From contig JBHPCZ010000072.1 in NCBI GenBank assembly GCA_042573625.1, positions 1-17,326 on the forward strand: 17,326 nucleotides of DNA, in the 5' to 3' direction. Below the pieces are notes generated by a model. That model was given only the letters and a program-made list of their open reading frames with translations. It was not told the origin of the DNA and ran no database searches. How positions within the stretch are numbered: position 1 is the first letter of the stretch; each line of letters starts with the position of its first letter. The position numbers and the translations under genes are program-made. Below, piece by piece: positions 12,969 to 17,326 of the stretch. The stretch comes from JBHPCZ01 sp042573625. Lineage in GTDB: Bacteria > Desulfobacterota > Desulfobacteria > Desulfobacterales > UBA11574.

Positions 12969-14037
12969 CCGGAATGTTGGGTATGGTGGTGTAAAGGCCC
13001 TGGTAATTTTTCAACTTGTACTCTTTTTCATTTTTTTCAACAATGCAGTAATCCGGCATAAGAGGAATCTTGCCGATATTGGTAGCAATAACGTACATGG
13101 GCTGCGCCAGGCCTGTGGTAAATCCGCGAAGCGCGTCCCGAATCAGTTCCGCCCCCTTTTCGACCGGTGTACGGAAATGATCGATGCCGGGCGCCGGTTC
13201 ACAATAAAAGACATAATACGGCCGGATTCGAACCGCCAGAAGCTTCTGGTGTAACTCCCTGAATGTTTCCACGTCATCATTGATCCCCTTGAGCAGGACG
13301 GCCTGATTGCCGACATTCACCCCACAGGAGAGAAGATTATAGACCGCCTCGGCTGTTTTTTCCGTAATCTCTTTGGGATGATTGCACTGGGTATTCACCC
13401 AGAGCGGTACGCGGTGATAGCCGCTCAGCACCTTCTTTAGACCGTCGGTGATTCGATGGGGCAGAACAATCGGCGTTCGGGTACCAAAACGGATCATCTC
13501 GACGTGGGGAATTTCTCGCAGGCTGCGGATGAGATATTCAATCTTGTCGTCTGATAGAATAAACGGGTCACCACCGGTAATGAGAATGTCCCGAATCTCC
13601 TCGTGCGCCCTGATCCACTCTATACCCTCCTCAACGTCAAAGCGAAGCTTCAGATCACGGTCCACAACGAGTTCTTTTCGAAAACAGTGGCGGCAGTAAT
13701 TGGCGCAAATATCCGTAACCGTAAACGCGATGCGATCATAATACTGCCGTGCGATGCTGTCCGGCCTGACTTCATCGGTGTCCCGGTTTTCTTTCCAGAT
13801 CAAATAGTTGGGCATTCCAAATTTGTTCTCTGTTTCCTTCATGGAAGGGATTACCTGTTTGCGTATCGGGCATTCAGGGTCATCGGGATCCATTAGAGAT
13901 GCAAAATAGGGGGTCGTTCCCCATTTGGTGTTAAGGTTATTTATGGCATCTTCTTCCTTCGGAGTGACTTTGATATATTCTTTAAGTTTGTCAAGCGTAT
14001 TCACGCTGTTCCGGAGTTGTTCAACCCACGCTTCCAT
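12964..14037 (-). CDS. KamA-family radical SAM aminomutase, substrate unassigned
   Basis: The 357-residue protein resembles lysine 2,3-aminomutase, a radical SAM/PLP enzyme that shifts an alpha-amino group to the beta carbon. Visible are the 4Fe-4S triad Cys111-x3-Cys115-x2-Cys118 (CANYCRHC), the SAM-binding GGDP at 155-158, the N-terminal DPDDPECPIRKQVIPS block and the PLP lysine Lys323 in IGKIPLMPDY. The clostridial enzyme binds the lysine side-chain amine through Asp293 and Asp330; the aligned residues here are Glu280 (YCEPAPG) and Ala318 (YVIATN), so lysine is not assured. Nor are the Lys/Asn replacements of glutamate 2,3-aminomutase present. The C-terminal CxCxxC zinc segment of long KamA proteins is absent. 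AGGAGG precedes the ATG and overlaps the stop of the synthetase gene. Confidence 0.85.
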   Translation of the reverse strand: MEAWVEQLRNSVNTLDKLKEYIKVTPKEEDAINNLNTKWGTTPYFASLMDPDDPECPIRKQVIPSMKETENKFGMPNYLIWKENRDTDEVRPDSIARQYYDRIAFTVTDICANYCRHCFRKELVVDRDLKLRFDVEEGIEWIRAHEEIRDILITGGDPFILSDDKIEYLIRSLREIPHVEMIRFGTRTPIVLPHRITDGLKKVLSGYHRVPLWVNTQCNHPKEITEKTAEAVYNLLSCGVNVGNQAVLLKGINDDVETFRELHQKLLAVRIRPYYVFYCEPAPGIDHFRTPVEKGAELIRDALRGFTTGLAQPMYVIATNIGKIPLMPDYCIVEKNEKEYKLKNYQGLYTTIPNIPE

Positions 14038-14049
14038 TAGACAAGCCTC

Positions 14050-15360
14050 CTATATGCTTAGGTATTTATCCAGTTCTCTGGGGGTAACATGGATTCTGTG
14101 ATCCTCCCAGTCATTGATTTTCAGGGACAGGTAATTATCGTATATCCGGTCTCCTAAAACTGTTTTCAGAAATTTACTTCTTTCAGCCTCAACCAGCGCT
14201 TCGTACATGCTTTTGGGTAAAAATCGCCTATCCCATACACGGTATTTGTATTTTCGTTTGTATGTGCTTCCGACATCCGGTTTGCCGCAGTCAAGATCCT
14301 CTTTAATACCTTGAAGCCCCATGGCAATTAACGCCGCCATCTGAAGATACGGGTTGCCGGCCGGATCAGGACTTCTCAGTTCGATTCTCGTACTGTCAGG
14401 GCTGTTGGTATATGGCAGTCTGACCATTGAGCTTCTATTCTTGAAACCCCAGCCCCTAACAACGGGAGCTTCTTTATCCAGGACGTACGCCTTGTATGAA
14501 TTGAAGGTCGAGGCCATGATGATAGAGGTTTCTCTTGCATATTTCAGGATACCCGCGATGAATTTTTTTCCAATCTCACTGATATTGTATTCTTCGTCGG
14601 CATCGTAAAACAGATTTTTTCCACGAAGATCCTGAATGGAAAGATGAATGTGATAGGCATTCCGGTTGAAATCGTCAAACGGCTTGGGCATAAACGTTGC
14701 GTGATAACCGAACTCCGCCGCTACAACCTGGGTAATATAGTTAAAAAGGACGGTTCGGTCGGCGGCTATCAAAGGGGCCGCGCACTCTAAGTTAATCTCA
14801 TGCTGTGAAGGTGTAACCTCATGATGTGATTTCTCAAACTGTATTCCACAAGCTTTGAGTATTTGAACAATCCTATTTCTTACAGGTTCTCCCCTGTCGT
14901 GAGGTTTGGATTGAAAATAGCCGACACGGTCAGAATGACCTTTTTCGCCGAACTCATCTTCCTCAAGTAAAAAAAACTCGTGCTCCGGCCCTGCTTTAAA
15001 CTTGAAGCCATACGATGTTTCCGCTTCCTTCAGGACATTTTCCAAAACAGCTCTAGGGTCGGTCTTTGCACGGGATCCCTGGTCGTTGTATATATGTCCG
15101 ATAAGAAAACCGAGCTTTTCATCTGTGAATTCTACAATACGAAGACTCTCCGGATCAGGGAAGAGTAGCCTGTCGCTGTTATCAACGGTGGCGTAGCCGG
15201 CAACTGAGCTTCCGTCGAAACCGATTCCGTTTGAAATGATCGACGCAATATTATCGGGATTTATCGGCAGATTCATAATTCTACCGTTTAAATCTGTAAA
15301 AAAAATCTTTGTAGAATCCGTATCTTCTAACTGTTGCGTGATTTCTTCCATGGATGTCAT
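14050..15360 (-). CDS. Glutamine synthetase family protein (type I-like) with an altered substrate pocket
   Basis: The 436-residue protein has the type I fold markers: FDGSS at 48-52 with the ammonia-site Asp49, metal ligands Glu126, Glu128, Glu181 and Glu188, His237, Glu297 of the flap, Arg309, Arg314, Arg325 and Arg329 (RIELRSPDP). ATP-dependent ligation of an amine to a carboxylate is therefore expected. However, the stretch equivalent to NGSGMH is NRNAYH (232-237), placing Arg233 at a normally Gly position, and NSYKRLVPGYE is NSYKAYVLDKE (287-297), replacing the glutamate-contacting Arg321 with Ala291. The adenylylation tyrosine region is also not recognisable. This may be a non-housekeeping ligase rather than GlnA. 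GGAG lies 10 nt before the ATG. It heads a four-gene operon with a KamA-like enzyme 12 bp downstream. Confidence 0.83.
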   Translation of the reverse strand: MTSMEEITQQLEDTDSTKIFFTDLNGRIMNLPINPDNIASIISNGIGFDGSSVAGYATVDNSDRLLFPDPESLRIVEFTDEKLGFLIGHIYNDQGSRAKTDPRAVLENVLKEAETSYGFKFKAGPEHEFFLLEEDEFGEKGHSDRVGYFQSKPHDRGEPVRNRIVQILKACGIQFEKSHHEVTPSQHEINLECAAPLIAADRTVLFNYITQVVAAEFGYHATFMPKPFDDFNRNAYHIHLSIQDLRGKNLFYDADEEYNISEIGKKFIAGILKYARETSIIMASTFNSYKAYVLDKEAPVVRGWGFKNRSSMVRLPYTNSPDSTRIELRSPDPAGNPYLQMAALIAMGLQGIKEDLDCGKPDVGSTYKRKYKYRVWDRRFLPKSMYEALVEAERSKFLKTVLGDRIYDNYLSLKINDWEDHRIHVTPRELDKYLSI

Positions 15361-15506
15361 ACTATTATTTCTCCGTTATTATGGTTTTAAATAAAATCCG
15401 AAATCACCAATCCAACTCAAACTTGCTCGCCATACCAACTGTTATTTTAAAATGCAATAATTATCTAATAGTACCTCTTTAATTCATCGGAGCGTTTTTA
15501 GAATCT

Positions 15507-15512
15507 ATTATA
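15507..15512 (-). promoter_or_regulatory. Possible -10 box for the synthetase operon
   Basis: A perfect TATAAT reads on the minus strand 147 bp before the synthetase ATG, preceded by GGCAA. At 17-18 bp upstream no good -35 is found (AAGCAT/TAAGCA), so if used it would need an activator. The implied leader is about 140 nt. Confidence 0.25.
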
Positions 15513-15549
15513 TTGCCGTTTTGACAAAAATGCTTAGCAAAGAGGAACG

Positions 15550-15649
15550 TTATAGCGGTTTCCATAAATATGTTCCTATTGGTTCGCTTTTGTTCATATT
15601 TTATCAAGCTGCCGGATGAAACAAAACGCTATTTTGACAACCGCTATAA
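15550..15649. mobile_element. MITE-like element, copy 2
   Basis: This 100-bp element has the same perfect 11-bp terminal inverted repeats as copy 1: TTATAGCGGTT (15550-15560) and AACCGCTATAA (15639-15649). The interior aligns with copy 1 with scattered substitutions and small gaps. It is non-coding; a minus-strand open frame across it (15594-15809) gives a peptide similar to one across copy 1 only because both cross the repeat. Insertion here separates the synthetase leader from the upstream hairpin array. Confidence 0.62.
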
Positions 15650-15660
15650 TCCGGCTTTGG

Positions 15661-15731
15661 TTTATCCCCGAAAGGGGAGTACTCACTGTTGAACATGTTA
15701 AATCCGCACGAAGCATCCTGGCGGGGATAAA
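15661..15731. other. Hairpin array with mutually exclusive stems (possible RNA element)
   Basis: TTTATCCCCG (15661-15670) and CGGGGATAAA (15722-15731) form a perfect 10-bp long-range stem. The CCCC of its left arm can instead pair with the adjacent GGGG in CCCCGAAAGGGG (15666-15677), a stem closed on the plus strand by a GAAA (GNRA) tetraloop. A further CGAAT/ATTCG hairpin follows at about 15733-15748. On the plus strand these lead into the 15760-15797 terminator with seven T residues, so a small plus-strand RNA of about 140 nt is conceivable. A minus-strand leader function is the alternative. No matching promoter was found. Confidence 0.35.
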
Positions 15732-15759
15732 TCCGAATCTTGAAATTCGAAACAAATAT

Positions 15760-15797
15760 AAAAAGGCAGGGTAATCAATAAACCCCGCCTTTTTTTC
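15760..15797 (-). terminator. Intrinsic terminator downstream of the chemoreceptor gene
   Basis: AAAAAGGC-A-GGGT (15760-15772) pairs with ACCC-C-GCCTTTTT (15782-15794). The single unpaired position is A-C on the plus strand but G-U on the minus strand. On the minus strand five T residues follow the stem, placing it about 40 bp past the chemoreceptor stop. It also has a seven-T run on the plus strand, so it may be bidirectional. Confidence 0.8.
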
Positions 15798-15834
15798 ATT
15801 AATGATCAAGTAACCAGCAACTTACCGCGAAGTT

Positions 15835-17326
15835 CTAAAAATCCTTAAAGTCGTCGTCATCCAGCGGTATAACTTGATCTGGGCTCACTTCCTTTGGCTT
15901 ATATACCGCAACGCCTTTCTCTTTTTTCTGAAAACCCGGGAAATGACCTTTGAAAGTTTCAGCTTGAGTCAAAGGAGGGATTGTTCTCCGACCAGCAGTC
16001 CTTTCTTTTACAGCCTCTCCGACCAAGGCGATTAAATCTTCGATGCTTAACTTCATCTGTTCCGCCTGTAGTTTTAACTCTTCCGAGGCAGATGCAGATT
16101 GTTCGGCATTGGCTGCATTCTGTTGAACCACCCTGTCCATTTCAGCGACCGTTATATTGACTTGCTCAATCCCCCGGGTCTGTTCCTCGCTGGCCACACT
16201 GATCTCGCTGAACAGCTCGGACACCTTTTTGGCGTCATCACCCATCTGATAAAATTCTTCCATGGTGCTACCGACCAGTTCGGTTCCTTCCTTGATATTC
16301 TTCAATGTCGAACTGATAAGAATCTCGGTATCCTTGGCCGCCGCTGCCGCTCGCATGGCAAGATTGCGGACCTCATCCGCCACCACGGCAAATCCGGCAC
16401 CGGCCTCCCCCGCCCTGGCCGACTCAACCGCTGCATTGAGCGCTAGCAGATTGGTCTGAAAGGCAATCTCGTCAATGCTCTTGATGATCTTTGCGGTTTT
16501 TTCTCCATCCTCAAAAATCCTCCCCATGCACTCACTGGTACTCTTAAGGGACTTATGACTCTTTTTCATGCTTTGTCTGGAAATATCCACCAGCCTTGCT
16601 GCTTCCTTGGTGTTGTTCGCGTTCTGCCGGGTCATGGCGGATATCTCTTCCAGCGAAGATGAGGATTCTTCCAATGAAGCCGCCTGCTCAGATGACCCTT
16701 CAGCCAAAATTTGACTGCCCGAAGATACATGCCTCGACGCATTGGCGACCTGTTCAGCGCCCTCATTTAACTCTTCAATGATGCGATTTATCGGTTTTTT
16801 GATGAACATTCTCACTCCAAAAAAGAGTACCAGGGCAATAATCAAAAACGCCCCAAGCGAAACCAGACCGATCATTATTATCAACTCTTTGGACTGTTCT
16901 GAAAATCTTTTTTCAAGTATTTCGAGATTGTTATACAATTTTTCTTCGGTAATTTTAATTATTTCCTTTGAATACCGGGGCGTCACCCAGATTTTCGCTG
17001 ATCCCAAGCTTTCTCCGCTCTTCGGATCCGTTATTTTTTCTGTTAATTCAACAAGTTCAGCCTCATTGGTCGGCCGTTCAGCAGTAACCGCCCTGCCATC
17101 ATTATTATAATATACCGCTGCAACAACTTCTTTATTTTTTTGGGTCTCAGATACATATCTATTGAGGCTGTCATAGTCGGAAAGCTTCATTTTTTCAGCG
17201 CCGAGTTGAACGAGAGTGGTCAAGAAAGCCCTTCCTTTGACATTAAGGTTTTCGTTAAGTATCGATTTTTTACCCTCTATTTCTTTACTGAGAAAGCCTT
17301 GGACGGTGGCACTGTTTTGTTTACTA
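15835..17326 (-). CDS. Methyl-accepting chemotaxis protein, 5'-truncated by the window edge
   Basis: About 495 residues are visible and the frame stays open to the last base, so the true start lies outside the window. A TTG at 17223 is not a credible start, because coding continues through it (VQGFLSKEIEGKKS upstream). The visible order is: part of a periplasmic sensor domain, a transmembrane helix (IIMIGLVSLGAFLIIALVLFFGV), directly a coiled-coil adaptation region without a recognisable HAMP domain, and the invariant signalling hairpin AFQTNLLALNAAVESARAGE followed by GFAVVADEVRNLAMRA, which contacts CheA and CheW. The C-terminus ends DDDDFKDF, compatible with a loose CheR/CheB-tethering pentapeptide (x-aromatic-x-x-aromatic). 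The ligand is unknown. A terminator follows at 15760-15797. Confidence 0.9.
   Translation of the reverse strand, partial: SKQNSATVQGFLSKEIEGKKSILNENLNVKGRAFLTTLVQLGAEKMKLSDYDSLNRYVSETQKNKEVVAAVYYNNDGRAVTAERPTNEAELVELTEKITDPKSGESLGSAKIWVTPRYSKEIIKITEEKLYNNLEILEKRFSEQSKELIIMIGLVSLGAFLIIALVLFFGVRMFIKKPINRIIEELNEGAEQVANASRHVSSGSQILAEGSSEQAASLEESSSSLEEISAMTRQNANNTKEAARLVDISRQSMKKSHKSLKSTSECMGRIFEDGEKTAKIIKSIDEIAFQTNLLALNAAVESARAGEAGAGFAVVADEVRNLAMRAAAAAKDTEILISSTLKNIKEGTELVGSTMEEFYQMGDDAKKVSELFSEISVASEEQTRGIEQVNITVAEMDRVVQQNAANAEQSASASEELKLQAEQMKLSIEDLIALVGEAVKERTAGRRTIPPLTQAETFKGHFPGFQKKEKGVAVYKPKEVSPDQVIPLDDDDFKDF

Larger units (their letters stand above)
15361..15834. other. 474-bp intergenic region upstream of the synthetase operon
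   Basis: This region holds no gene. From left to right it contains an AT-rich leader of the synthetase gene, a TATAAT box on the minus strand (15507-15512), MITE-like copy 2 (15550-15649), a hairpin array (15661-15731) and the chemoreceptor terminator (15760-15797). No PII/NtrC-type site or sigma-54 element with correct GG/GC spacing was found. Confidence 0.5.

Noticed and set aside
12507..13061. A 184-codon plus-strand open frame opposite cobB and the end of the kamA-like gene
   Set aside because: It is antisense to genes with complete catalytic motifs and shows no domain.
15361..15480. Sigma-54/NtrC-type control of the glutamine synthetase-like gene
   Set aside because: TGGCGAGCAAGTTTGA on the minus strand has the GG but not the correctly spaced GC dinucleotide, and no NtrC palindrome was found.
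1..17326. CRISPR arrays, tRNA genes, toxin-antitoxin or phage defence genes
   Set aside because: No regularly spaced direct repeats, cloverleaf sequences or recognisable defence proteins were seen.

Overview
The window looks like chromosomal DNA from a Desulfobacterota (deltaproteobacterial) anaerobe, probably a sulfate reducer or relative. This is inferred from gene content: two DUF362 proteins, a HAMP-less chemoreceptor with an acidic DFKDF tail, a radical-SAM KamA-family enzyme, a small secretin-like protein and a tandem-ACT protein. There is no rRNA, tRNA, CRISPR array, transposase gene or phage module. GC content is moderate and looks even across the window.

Layout, left to right. (1) 201-1605, minus: aldo/keto reductase then a two-ACT-domain protein; the reductase promoter lies inside a perfect 10-bp inverted repeat. 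(2) 1828-3507, plus: an ECF sigma factor, its zinc-finger membrane anti-sigma factor and a Spy/CpxP-like periplasmic protein in one overlapping operon, an apparent envelope or metal stress module. (3) 3621-6975, minus: a DUF6599-like lipoprotein, a palindromic intergenic element, then an aldehyde dehydrogenase-Tat-exported DUF362 operon. (4) 7377-9028, plus: a surface-repeat protein with a strong terminator, then a truncated secretin-like exported protein. (5) 9060-9710, minus: a small metallophosphoesterase. (6) 9711-10241: a 530-bp gene-free region with a dense set of perfect hairpins, a minus-strand promoter and a terminator, read here as a candidate standalone structured RNA of about 280 nt. 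(7) 10242-11399, plus: dinB, overlapping tail-to-tail by 4 bp with the next operon. (8) 15360-11396, minus: glutamine synthetase family protein, KamA-family aminomutase, Sir2 deacylase and a cytosolic DUF362 protein, with gaps of 12, 31 and 10 bp. (9) 15361-15834: intergenic region with a MITE-like element, a hairpin array and a terminator. (10) 15835 to the right edge, minus: a methyl-accepting chemotaxis protein whose N-terminus lies outside the window.

Three things deserve most attention. First, the 9.8-10.1 kb RNA candidate: at two imperfect stem positions the minus strand has a G-U wobble where the plus strand would have an A-C mismatch. Second, the glutamine-synthetase/KamA pair: both enzymes keep their catalytic cores but have changes at positions that contact the substrate in the model enzymes, which suggests an unassigned amino-acid or beta-amino-acid pathway. 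Third, a MITE-like family with 11-bp perfect terminal inverted repeats present twice (7145-7246 and 15550-15649), with a third, decayed half-copy at the kamA/cobB junction that supplies both the kamA stop codon and the cobB start codon.

Starts were chosen by Shine-Dalgarno position and family length. Several differ from the longest possible reading frame: aldo/keto reductase, Spy-like protein, lipoprotein, aldehyde dehydrogenase and chemoreceptor.
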